NCBI GenBank assembly: GCA_037951105.1
Contig: JBAMJV010008120.1
Span: forward strand, 40,434-104,433
Direction: 5' to 3'
Source: Echinarachnius parma
Taxonomy: Eukaryota > Echinodermata > Echinoidea > Clypeasteroida > Echinarachniidae
Length of the DNA: 64,000 nucleotides
Shown here: one piece after another, positions 35,296 through 45,800 of the stretch
Layout of the letters: every line of letters starts with the position of its first letter
How positions within the stretch are numbered: the first letter of the stretch is position 1
Notes under the pieces: generated by a model
Database searches by the model: none
What the model was told of the DNA's origin: nothing
The model's input: the letters and a program-made list of their open reading frames with translations, nothing else
Made by a program: the position numbers and the translations under genes

Positions 35296-35466
35296 TAACT
35301 CGGGGTTACATCTCTTCTGATTAGGGTGGCTAAAACACAGACAAAGTAACTGGTTGATTTAGACTCGTCAAAGCTCACCTTTAATCTAAATTTTCCCGAT
35401 TTATTTTTTAGTTGACGCAGGGTTACTTTTTTCCAGTGAGGGTGGCCAGCACACAGACAAATAGAC
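35296..35466 (+). pseudogene. Two relics of the first mapped TMEM192 exon
   Basis: Two segments (about 35296-35345 and 35411-35466) repeat the acceptor region and start of the exon at 35528: CAGGGTTACTTTTTTCCAGT, then GTGGCCAGCACACAGAC, against CAGGGTTACTTCTTTTCCGG and CTGGCCAACACACAGAC. Both break off after about 50 bp and carry stops. Confidence 0.75.
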
Positions 35467-35527
35467 TGCATCAAACTTTATTTTTATCAACTTTTTCTTA
35501 ATTTCTTTCTTCTTCTTTTTTACTCAG

Positions 35528-35677
35528 GGTTACTTCTTTTCCGGTGAGGCTGGCCAACACACAGACTTCATAAATGATGACGATGAGCTGCTCACTGATG
35601 TGCTCTCATCAGAAGACTTGCCGCGCTTCATCCCAGTACGGACTGCCTGGGTGGGATTCCTGCAGATAATCATTACG
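35528..35677 (+). CDS. TMEM192: TMEM192 exon, acidic N-terminus and start of TM1
   Basis: 150 bp with acceptor TACTCAG and donor ATTACG/gtaagt, phase 0 to 0. It encodes GYFFSGEAGQHTDFINDDDE through FLQIIIT. The acidic dileucine-like DDDELL could act in lysosomal sorting (inference). Confidence 0.85.
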
Positions 35678-38600
35678 GTAAGTAATCCATGCTAATAGCC
35701 CGGTCACATATCAACGGATTGCGCAAACGTATGTCAAACAGAGAGCTAAATTTTTCATCCGTTCTATGCGTTTCTTGTCCGTTCCTTGTCCGGTGATGTA
35801 CGTTGTTCTATGTTTTGTACATGAAGCAATGGAGACGACTTTCATCACCGGATAATTTAATTTTGCACATTGTCTATTCGTTGGGCATACGTTTCCGCTA
35901 TCTGTTGATATCTGACCGGGCCATCAAGAATAAAAAGGGCACATAAGTTGCCCTTCAGGATGGTATCTCACAGCCATCAGATTATTTTGTTCCATACTTC
36001 TATTTTTCACTTTCTGTAGACCTGTCTCTTTGTGACAATCAAGGAGATCCAATCGGAGCATGGCAGAGCAACAGACAATCCATGACAAACTGTAACCTTT
36101 ATATAAATTATTAAGGATCACTGATGTCTTCTTCACTAGTGACTGGTAAAGGTTTAGGTCATGCATCTTTTCCCCCCAGATCACCTGCGAGTTCTTGGTT
36201 CGTCTGATCCCCTTTGTGATCCTCAAAAAGGAGATCTAAACAAACTCAAAGCATATTATCTAGAGCAATAGGGCCACAGTCTTTATTGGACATCTCTCAA
36301 GTAATTTTAAAAAATAGTAATTAATAGATATCTTCTTTTCATATCTATTTGTTTGCCCCCAAGATCATTTGCAAGATCTGTGTTCTTCCGACACCCCTGG
36401 TGATCATCAAGGAAGTCCAGTCGAACCTAAGCATTGCAGAGCAACAGTTGATCCAAGATAAATTTTGCCCTCAAATAAGTATCTCGGTATTAATGATATC
36501 TGCTTTTAAAGTATTAAGGTCCCACATTCATCCTTCTGTCTCGTTTGATTCTCTAGATCACTTGTGAGATCTTGGTCCTCCTGATCCAACCCAACCTGAG
36601 CATGACAGAGCAACAGTCAAACAATACCCTAGTCTATCTCAGGATCATAATTGCTTTCTTCAGTAATGACTGGTAAATGTTACAAACCCTGTCCTAATTC
36701 CCCTACGCACTTTGTTTGTGCCCCTAGATCATATGTGAGATCTTGGTCTTCCTGATCCCCTTTGTGATCATCAAGGAGATCCAACCCAACCTGAGCATGG
36801 CAGAGCAACAGGGCCACAGTCTCATCCTCATCATCTACCTTCAGGTAAGTGAATGAAAATCAAAGAAAACTTTCTCTGTTTGCTATACAGTGCAGGTAAA
36901 ATGAATCCCAATTAACCCCTTGACTATGGGAACCAGGTGTGTTGTGTACAAAGTCTACAGGGATTTCACAAACTCGAAGGGACCAGGTTAATAAAATATC
37001 CTTGATATATTTACATGCTCATTTTAGTATAATCTTAATGCCCAGGAACTGCCCTGAAAAATGATTTGTCATTTAAGCCAAATAACTGCACGCATTAGTG
37101 GATATGACCCCATTTTATAAGTCATGACACTGGCTTCCAGCCTGGTTATTTCAGAGTGCTATATCACATTCTGTGCCTAACTTAATTGCTTTTTCAACTT
37201 TCTCAGGCATTTGTAAATTTGTTCCAAGGTCAACAGGCGAAGAAAGGCTAAATAAATGTATTTATTTAAATTAACTTGTCCATTTGTTTCATCCTCATTT
37301 CCCCCCTGCTTCAGGCTTCTGTTTGGATCATTCTTCGCGTCTTTGAACGCTACCTTCACTACGCGCACCGGAGCCACATGCGTCATGGCTACCTTCTCTT
37401 TTACCGCAAGACCCAAGTCAACAAGAGGGTCCCTTCAACTGCATTTACAGTCGGTAGGTATTAAACAGCTGCGTAATCATGACAAGCTATTAATAGAAAA
37501 GATGATTTTGTTTTGTTTTATACCACACATGATACTTGAACATTGATGTTGAGACACATGGCTAATTGTAGTTGTAGGTGTAGAGATGAGCAGTTTTACT
37601 TTAATGTTTGGATATCTACAACACTGTTATTAATAAGTGATTTGTTTATAGAAGTCATAGTTTATAGAAAAGTATGTCAAGTTGCAATGACCATTAACGT
37701 TTTGGTGAAGTCAAACTATTTTAAGTGACTGTAGTTTTTATGTGTGTGTATTTTTAAAAGGTAATCATCATGATGGATTTGATTGGATGTCTTTATGCTG
37801 TCTATGAAGAACCCCCAATTAGTCAGCAGTATTCACATTATTATCATCAATATTATGTAGAATTATTATGATCGAGGATTTAAATGCTACTCAAGTGAAT
37901 GTTCCATCCCTTTTCAAACTTATAATGTTTACCTAATTTTCTTTTGTAGGTAGTGTAGTTCTGATGGTTTTATCCGGTATTTACATGCCAGCTATGAAGA
38001 ATCCACCATCTAGCCGCGTATGGCCTGTGATGTACGCTCAGATCATTGTTAGCTTCGAGTGCCTTGTTGCGTTCATCAGTTTAGCCATCTACACCGGTAA
38101 GTTTCAATCCTCAGAGATTTATATTTGAAATAAAACTGTATATTTTTCATTTTTAATTTTGGAAATACTTAATGACATTTTCTTCTCAAATTAAAACAGT
38201 AAATTATGAATAAAGCCCAAACATGTTGCTTTTCATTAAAATATTACAGAGACAGGGGGGTTTTTTAAATTAAAAATTTCAATTACTGAATCTTGCAAAA
38301 AATTATAGATTGTTAGTGTTTTTTTCTTCTTCAAAATTGTTTTTATTAAAAGGTAAAACAATTTTTCTTTTGAAATTTTATTATAAATTAGCCTTTTGAA
38401 GGGTTGATGTAGGCATCAGAAGTGAAAATAGATACTTATGCCTTTGCAACAAAGTGGCCAGAGGCATTATGATTTCAGATGTCAGTATGTATGTACAGTA
38501 TTAGGCCTGAGACAAATATCTGAATATTAAAATAATTTGAATAGATTAACAGCCGTTGGTATTCAAATATAGTAAGAGTACATCAAAGCTCCATTACTTT

Positions 38601-39480
38601 TTTTTGGTTTCAATTATAAAGTATTTACAAAAGAATCGGAATATGGGGGTTATCCCGACCTTTCTGGTTGAATATTCAAATAGCAAAAAACGTATTCGTC
38701 CCAGGCCTATACAGTATATGTCCTGTACATTCTGTGTTTTCATAATATTCTAAGAGAATCTGTTTTTCCCCAAATATATTCAACAGGAAGGGTGATAAGC
38801 TTCAACAACAGACGCAGTCTCCCGGATGTAGAACAGGAGGAGTTCACAGCGACCATCACTCAGCCATCAGTCAACCTGCCAGATATTGGCTACAGGTATA
38901 ACTGTTCTCTTTCTCCCTCACGTTGTTTGTCTCTCTCCAATTTGAAACAGTTTCCTTCTCTTTGGTAATCTGTCTGAAAGTTAATTTCTTTGTTATATCT
39001 TCTTTAATTGAGGAGAAACACAAAATATAAACATACTTCATTATATATTGCACAACCATTAAAATAAAGTTCTTTGGTGAGCATATAGATATCGGCCAGA
39101 GTCGAGCATCGATGACAAGTAAAGTTTTACAATCTTTTTTCTTACAAGCTTTACTAATAATGTATGTGATTGTTCTGAAATGACAACAATTATTTCACCA
39201 TATCTTACGCTTTATTATGTTATTTCTACATGTATTCCAGTGGTTTCATCTTCTTACCCTGTTTATTTGCCTTTTATTTGTATTTATTTATTTTTCATTT
39301 TTTGTTGTCTTCATTTTTTTTCTCAGGGATGCTAGTTACATGGAGAATCTACTGGAGAAGCAGGCTGATATGATCCACTACCTGAGACTGCACACGGCCC
39401 ATCTCAGCAAGAAAATCCTCAGACTAACTCGGCTCACACATCCCAGCGGGAGTTCCATGAATAGCATAAGATACTCTTGA
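35528..39480 (+). CDS. TMEM192: TMEM192, lysosomal four-pass membrane protein (6 exons)
   Basis: TMEM192 is an abundant lysosomal/late-endosomal membrane protein with cytosolic ends that dimerises in vertebrates; its biochemical activity is unclear. The exons are 35528-35677, 36728-36844, 37315-37453, 37950-38096, 38787-38895 and 39327-39480 (phases 0-0, 0-0, 0-1, 1-1, 1-2, 2-stop), all GT-AG. They give 271 residues. An acidic N-terminus (INDDDELLTDVLSSEDL) is followed by hydrophobic segments at WVGFLQIIITIICEILVFLI, SLILIIYLQASVWIILRVF, GSVVLMVLSGIYM and IIVSFECLVAFISLAIY. The conserved C-terminal coiled region is YMENLLEKQADMIHYLRLHT then AHLSKKILRLT, matching the EKQxDxIxYLxxHxxxLSKxxLxLT pattern of vertebrate TMEM192. 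The start Met is missing from this exon set; the best candidate is at 25121. Several exons have decayed copies beside them. Confidence 0.92.
36018..36660 (+). pseudogene. Four relics of the TMEM192 TM1 exon
   Basis: Degenerate copies at about 36018-36090, 36173-36285, 36355-36465 and 36552-36625 repeat parts of the exon at 36728: GATCACTTGTGAGATCTTGG, TGATCATCAAGGA and GCATGGCAGAGCAACAG. They carry frameshifts, stops or internal deletions. Some retain an acceptor-like CCCCAG or CTAG directly upstream. Confidence 0.85.
36728..36844 (+). CDS. TMEM192: TMEM192 exon, TM1 and start of TM2
   Basis: 117 bp with acceptor CCCCTAG and donor CTTCAG/gtaagt, phase 0 to 0. It encodes 39 residues from IICEILVFLIPFVIIKEIQP through SLILIIYLQ. 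Confidence 0.9.
37315..37453 (+). CDS. TMEM192: TMEM192 exon, end of TM2 and basic loop
   Basis: 139 bp, phase 0 to 1. It encodes ASVWIILRVFERYLHYAHRS, then HMRHGYLLFYRKTQVNKR. The Tyr-x-x-Tyr/His and GYxLxYR pattern is shared with vertebrate TMEM192. Confidence 0.9.
37767..37830 (+). pseudogene. Relic of the TMEM192 TM3 exon
   Basis: About 60 bp upstream of the exon at 37950 repeats its start: CTGTCTATGAAGAACCCCCA against CCAGCTATGAAGAATCCACC, preceded by a similar GATGG-TTT-GATTGG run. It is truncated and out of frame. Confidence 0.6.
37950..38096 (+). CDS. TMEM192: TMEM192 exon, TM3 and TM4
   Basis: 147 bp, phase 1 to 1, acceptor TTTTGTAG, donor ACCG/gtaagt. It encodes GSVVLMVLSGIYMPAMKNPP through VSFECLVAFISLAIYTG. 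Confidence 0.9.
38787..38895 (+). CDS. TMEM192: TMEM192 exon, juxtamembrane linker
   Basis: 109 bp, phase 1 to 2. It encodes RVISFNNRRSLPDVEQEEFT, then ATITQPSVNLPDIGYR. This corresponds to the IRRFNK...DILEEEK linker after TM4 in vertebrate TMEM192. Confidence 0.85.
39327..39480 (+). CDS. TMEM192: TMEM192 terminal exon, C-terminal helix
   Basis: 154 bp, entered in phase 2, ending TGA at 39478-39480. It encodes DASYMENLLEKQADMIHYLR through LTHPSGSSMNSIRYS. It is the parent of the relic array at 39522-40930. Confidence 0.92.
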
Positions 39481-39521
39481 ATATCAAAATGTAATACATG
39501 ACCAGATATGCCTGGTCTTGG

Positions 39522-40930
39522 ACAAAAACAACGTTGCTTGAGAAAATGGGCTGACATGATCCATTCTTAAGACGACCCACCTCAGCAAGAAGATCCCGAG
39601 ACTAATACTTCTCGCACATCCGGGTTGCAGCGCCATGAACAGTATCAGATACTCTCGAGTAGCATTATTAAATGCTTTTATCCGAATATGCATGATCTTC
39701 ATCTAAAGAATGTTGGTTGAGATGAGAGTGAATATCTTAAGCCCGGCGCAGACAGAGCCGACTCGACCCGATCCGACTGGTTTCAATCAGGCTAGAGTTG
39801 GGCCCGGTCGGTCAGAGCAGATTTATCGTGTTGAATCGGCCCCAACTGGCATCCGACTGTCTCTCGACTGGCAAAATGTGTGTCGCGAGGCACTGAAAAC
39901 TGAGCCGATCGGAAGGACAACCAGTCGAGTCGGCTCTGTCTGCGCCGGGCATTAGACTGCACACTGCGCAACTATGCAAGAACATTCTGAGACTAACAAA
40001 TCTTACGCACCCTAGCGGGAGTGCCATGAATATAAATAAGGTCTTGGACAAAAAATCATTGCTTGAGAAAATAAGCTGATATTATCTATTTCAGCCAGAG
40101 AATCCTGAGATTAACACACCTCACTGTGGCATCACTATGAACAGTATCAGATGCTCTTGAATATCAACATTAGATGATTGAACCCAGCTGGTCTTGGACT
40201 AATAATATCTGGCCTTGACTGACAGTGATCGCTTGCAAAATGGGCTGACATTATCAATTTCCGAAGACTGCACACGGCTTACCTCAGCAAGAAGATCCTA
40301 AAGACTAACATGCCCTCACACATCCTAGCGGCAGTGCCATGAATAGCATAAGATACTCTTGAATATCAAAATGTAATACATGACCAGATACATGTATGCC
40401 TGGTCTTGGACTAAAAAACGTTGCTTGAGAAAATGGGCTGACATGATCCATTCCTAAGACTGCACACGGCCCACCTCAGCAAGAAGATCCTGAGATTAAC
40501 ACGCCTAACACATCCGAGCGGCAGTGCGATGATCAGTATCAGATACGCTTGAATATCAAAATAAGAAATTCTTAACCAGGTGTATATAGGTCTTGGGTCT
40601 TGGTCCAGGGTCTTGGACTGAAAATAACATTGCTTGAAAAGAAGGTGAATGTAAATAACTATCTTGATCTATACACAGCAAGAAAATCCTTAGACTTACA
40701 TGTCTCACACACCCTAGCGGGAGTGCTATGAAGAATATCAGATACTCTTGAATAGTATAATGAGATACTCATAACAAGATGGATGCATGCATGGTCGTGG
40801 AATTAAAAATATCTGGGCTTGACTAAACTGTGATTGCTTGAGATACAGGCTGATGTGATCCACTACCTGCAACACGACCCACCATAGCAAAAATATCCTC
40901 AGACTAATGCATCTCGACTATTTGGATACC
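39522..40930 (+). pseudogene. Array of relics of the TMEM192 terminal exon and 3' UTR
   Basis: About seven degenerate copies follow the stop codon, at about 39522-39660, 39955-40050, 40054-40165, 40224-40390, 40427-40565, 40636-40755 and 40830-40920. Each repeats CTCAGCAAGAAGATCCT, GAG-CTAAC, CACATCC-AGCGG-AGTGCCATGA and AGTATCAGATACTCTTGAAT. The unit also includes 3' UTR (TACATGACCAGAT, TGGTCTTGGAC). All carry frameshifts. A MITE (39740-39951) interrupts the array. Confidence 0.85.
39740..39951. mobile_element. Harbinger-like MITE
   Basis: The 212-bp element has perfect inverted ends of about 26 bp, beginning GCCCGGCGCAGACAGAGCCG and ending with its complement. TTA lies directly outside both ends (39737-39739 and 39952-39954). 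A TTA/TAA 3-bp duplication is characteristic of PIF/Harbinger. No coding capacity. Confidence 0.8.
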
Positions 40931-41394
40931 TGGATGAAAAATGGAGTTGAAATGGTGTGGCAATATGGGTAGAGTGCATGCTCTCCAATCAGTGATATCC
41001 TGAGCTCAAAACCAGTGTATGCCCACTGCATTTTCCCTTCAGCAAGACATTTAATCCACTATTGCTGCTCTCTGTCCAGGGGGTGTTTCACAAAGATTAA
41101 AAGTTGAACTTAAGTTGGACCTGACTTTTATGGAAAGCTGTAAGTTACTTCTTTGTAAAATTGTAGAAACAGTTCTTTTTAAAAGGAATAAAGTTTGATC
41201 AAAACAGCATTATTTTTTTTTATATCAAAGAGCCTTGAATTTATTGGTATACATTTGTATTAAAAATCTCAAATAATTGTAATTATTTGCTTTTGAATAT
41301 AGGTTTTATTCCAAGGCTATAAATGGCTTTCCATAATGGTTACATCATACTAAGATTATGTTCAACTTAGAATCTTTGTGAAACACGTCAACAG
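40931..41394. other. No gene seen
   Basis: Flank between the relic array and the next dispersed repeat. Positions about 41095-41390 contain an imperfect inverted pair around TTAAGTTGAAC/GTTCAACTTAG with TTTCACAAAGATT/AATCTTTGTGAAA, which may be another small MITE. Confidence 0.4.
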
Positions 41395-41692
41395 CTTCTC
41401 GAAAGTGGGGGGACATCGGCGAGGGAGCGAAGCGACCGGGCGGAGGGTGTGGGAGGGGGTGTCCCTCTCCCACAGTCGGGAGCTTTTGCACTTTTGGGCT
41501 TGAAATTTTGCGATTTGGTGCATATCTGAGACTGAAATTTCACATATACATGTATGTCAGAGTGAAATCTAATGATCAAACATACATAATGTATACACTT
41601 ATGACAAAAAAGTGGGGGGACAATCCCCTCCCCTTTCAAAAGTGGGGTGGACATGTCCCCCCCGTCCCCCGCCTGCATGTTGACGCCCATGT
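41395..41692. repeat. Dispersed repeat with GGGAGCGAAGCGACC motif
   Basis: The distinctive text GAGGGAGCGAAGCGACCGGG and TGTCCCTCTCCCACAG is followed by GCGATTTGGTGCATATCTGA and AAGTGGGGGGACA duplicates. A degraded relative of the middle portion lies at about 5600-5690. One antisense frame of 134 codons is open across it, but I do not consider it a gene. Confidence 0.45.
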
Positions 41693-42556
41693 ATAAATCG
41701 AGACCCGGTAGGAGGTGAAGAACCTTTGTGTGAATCATAGTGAATGACCTTCTCAAAGAGGGCCTATGAGCTGCTTGGAAGGAATGCTCCACAGGGAGTG
41801 AAGGGCTGGCATTTGCATCCTATGACGGGGGTAATAATAGTTAAAAGGGCTTAGGGATGATATTTTATCATATTAGGCCCTTTATAAATATATATGGAAC
41901 CTATTATTATTGTCATTATTTGAGAAAAAATTATATACTGATGTTCCTAACCCATATGATGTGATCCTGGTTTTGTTTGAATTGAACGGGGGCAAGGGAC
42001 AAATCTTTGAAAGAATGCGATCAAACTTTTGTTCTCATGAATAGTTTGACAAATTATTTATGTAACATTAAACTCTTATGTAGATGAGGGAATGCACTTT
42101 AAAAATGGTGTCTCCATCATCAGGAAGATTGTCATAATCACATTGAAAAGAGAAAACATTTTAGAAATACTTCATATGCAAATAAACCATTTATATCATC
42201 GGGAACATGGTCATAATCTTTACCAACTGTAAGTCAGAGAGTGCATTTACGATGCAATTTTCATATATCTGAATAAGTAGGGGCTGACATTTCTTGTCAT
42301 CCTATATAAGACAAATGCTAAAAGTACATGTTACTTTTTTATTAGAACAAAGTTGTTGGTACACTGTAAATAATAGTGTGTTTTTTATTGTGCTTACCCT
42401 ATACAATTATCTGCATTATATTAATGATCAATTTGACAATTTCAAAAGTTAAATCTAATTAAAACTGATTATAATTTCCACTTGTTCACTACATGTATGT
42501 GAAATCTATTATATTTATATCAAATTGAAAGCCCTCCAAATCTCATTAATTGCATT

Positions 42557-42817
42557 CAGTGGCGTACCCAGGATTTTTTAAAGGGGGGGGGGGGGACCAG
42601 AGATCTTCAAAACTGTTTGGGGCCGAGACCGGGTTTTAGTCGTTCGAGACCAGGTTTTAGTCGGTCGAGACCAGGTTTTAGACGGTCGAGACCGCTTAAA
42701 AGTAGTCTCGAGACCGGCTAAAATTTGAAAAGGAGGGGTTCAAACCCCCCAAAACATCGATTTTTGGTCCAAAGTGGGGGTTTGAACCCCCAAAACCCCC
42801 TTCTGGGTACGCCTATG
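42557..42817. mobile_element. hAT-like MITE
   Basis: The 261-bp element has termini CAGTGGCGTACCCAGG and CTGGGTACGCCTATG. It is flanked by the 8-bp duplication ATTGCATT (42549-42556 and 42818-42825). The interior has a G run and four copies of a GGTCGAGACCAGGTTTTAGA-type unit. An 8-bp duplication points to hAT. Confidence 0.8.
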
Positions 42818-42825
42818 ATTGCATT

Positions 42826-45800
42826 CGATTTTGTTATTTGCCAAATAAGTGCATCTGCAAATGTATCAGAGCAAAAACAAATTGACTTGTACGTACCTAC
42901 AATCCAATTAATGTACATGTATATTCCTTACAGTCTTTTAAAGGAGAAATTTCCCGACCGAAAGTATACTCTTAATTTTGTTCTCTACACATAAAAATAT
43001 AATTTCATGCATATATATTTCTAGCATTTGCCCTGTGAACAAGGGAGGAGCACCATTCAAAGTCACTCTTAGTACGGGCTAATCCCGTTCTTCACGTACT
43101 GTACAGTATGGAGGCTGCTACTATATTTTTAAAACCAGGATATTGAATTGCTTGCGCTAGGATGTGATGTCAGTTGCAAACAAATAACCTCCGTCTCTGT
43201 TTGTTTGTGGACAAACCGTTCGAGCTGCTTGAGCTTACAAAATTAAAAGAGAATTGAAGGCGGGGAATATTTGTCCTTTAATGATGGTACAGGAGAACAT
43301 GTTACAATATGTTTTGTGTGTGTTTCGTATGTTTTTTATATTGTTAATATATTTCAGGGTTAATTCTGGCAAAACATGTACTTGTTGAACTTGTTAAGTA
43401 TACCATGCAATAGTTGCTCAAATGGTTTTGTTCAAGATTTCACATGCTGTTCACATTTTGTAAATATGTACTCGTAATATGTACTATTTATTATTTTTTC
43501 AATTTTTGGAAATTAAATTGGTGGCAAAAAAATAAATGAACATAATAATAAAAATAAGTTGCTTCATTTTGTCGATTTGATGTAGTTATGAACGATACTG
43601 CTGAAATATTGATTATACAGAATCTGATGTTCGTACTAGGGAACAAGGAGGCATGTCTGACTTGGTTGAGTTTCAGATAAGAGATAAGGGCCCTTGCAGA
43701 GAGTGATACAATCGATTGTAAGTTACAATTGATTGCAAGTCAGATCACGTGTTCGAAATGCGCAAATCTGATTGGTTGAAACGCATACATTTACTGACTT
43801 ACAAACAATCAATTGTATCTTACAAGATTGTTTGTATCTCTTTATGCAACGGGGCCAATGAGTGTCAGTTATTAGGTATCAAAAGTGAGGGTGTCATAGT
43901 GGGCGTCTTACATGACAGTTGGCGTTACATGTACATTCAGAATAGAGGGCGTTGTACATATAAGTCACTCCCAATATGACTAGCTACGCACTTGTATCCC
44001 CCAAAAAGCGTTTGAAGGGTTTCATTTTCAGCTATACGGCGTCACAAAAAATCACAAAAAGGGTACCTTTTCAGGTGCACATAGGTTTTCAAAGCATTAT
44101 GGCATTTATGGTCCATTTCAGAGGTTGATGGATGCGGTGGGTAGCACTTGTGTATGAGAGTGCCTATCAAAACTCTTTAAAGGGATCTAGTAATATCGTC
44201 AAAATCCACAAAACTCTAGTGGTTCTCACATACCTGGGTGTATAATTTTGTATTACTGAAAGAAGCATGGGGCCAATTCTTTTTTTCTTCTGAATTTCTC
44301 TTTTGTTGTAAAGATATTTATGATATGTTTGGATTTTAAAAATCTTCATTGGATAAGTTTAAGTGTGTACAAAGCTAGTGCAGAGCGTTAGCAATCACCA
44401 CTGTTTTTTCGCTCATTATTTGGTCGTAATTATGACGTTCATTTCCCATGGAATTTTCACACATATCAGATCACAGAAATACACATTTTATCAACTCATC
44501 CATTAGTTTTTGCACATGTCAACAAAGTTACTAGATCCCTTTAAATAAAATCATAATTACTGATACAAAACAACACAATCAAGAGACTTACACAAATGTA
44601 AATGATAAAATTAGATTGGTATGTTTTTAATTCAAATTTTGAATACTTCTCTCGTACATACAAAAAAGAAACAATATACACAATACATAATTTCATAGAT
44701 TACAAATTTTTTTTTGCATGAAAGCTTTGCAAGTGAAAATGGTTTAACAAAATTGCGTATATTTATGCCACCATAAACAATTTTAACAGCACAAAAGAGA
44801 GAAATTAGAAGACATAAAAGGGGGATAACATTGATAGCAAGATAGGTAGATTTTATCAATTCAAAATTTAACTTTATAATTCTGAATATTAGTTATCAAT
44901 TCAAATTTAAAATTTATAATTCTGAAAATTAGTTATCAAATGTACAAATAGATATTATTCAATGTATTAAATTTATATTCATAACCACAAAATCAGTTTC
45001 ACATGAAAATGCACAAATTGCTTTAAAACCTATTCTCAAAGAAATACAACAATAACAAATTAAACCGTTTCTCTGATAAATACATTTTAGTGTTTATTAC
45101 ATAACTTTTATGTGAATTTGTTATATCAATATTCCTAACATTTAATTGAAATTAAATCTCATATTTGGCATTCTCTTAATTTTCAATTGAATAGTTAATA
45201 AAGCGTGTATTTCATGTCATAAGAAATTGAGAAAAATATCTTGATTTGGCAAGTTTGAACAATTTTGTTGAATCAATAAATAACTTCCATTATAACAATT
45301 TCAATATTTTACACATAATTATAAATTAAACTTTTTGTTCAAAATTCAAAATTTTGTGTAATTTTCGAGTGGGTTAAGGAAAAATGTATATTAGAGGAAG
45401 GAAGGGAGAAGTTTTAGATGAAGAACACTTTATAGTAAAAAAAAAAATCAAACAATAACTAGAGATAATTTTTTGCGTAGCAAATTAACAATCGACATGA
45501 AATAAACTTAGGAAACGACCGTTACAGGAACTCATTCCGCTTGAAAACAAATATGTTTCAGACAGTATAGAATTAAATGAACATATACATGTACACTATA
45601 AAGTTTAGTACTTTGAAAGAAAATGACATGAGACGTACTTCACATATAAAATCATATACAAGTAAAAAAGCAGAATAATTTCTTAACCCATTCAAGACCG
45701 TTGATTTTGCTATATCAGGCATTCTCCATTTAGATCCTAGCTTGACATTACGTGATTCTCCCGTTAGATGAAAACCTCACTTTGAGGGCCTAAACTGTGG

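Noticed and set aside
37256-37546. 96-codon plus-strand frame overlapping a TMEM192 exon
   Set aside because: It is a different frame from the one that matches TMEM192 and joins neighbouring exons.
41388-41792. 134-codon minus-strand frame as a gene
   Set aside because: It covers a dispersed repeat (GGGAGCGAAGCGACC text), and the frame has no conserved domain or splice support.
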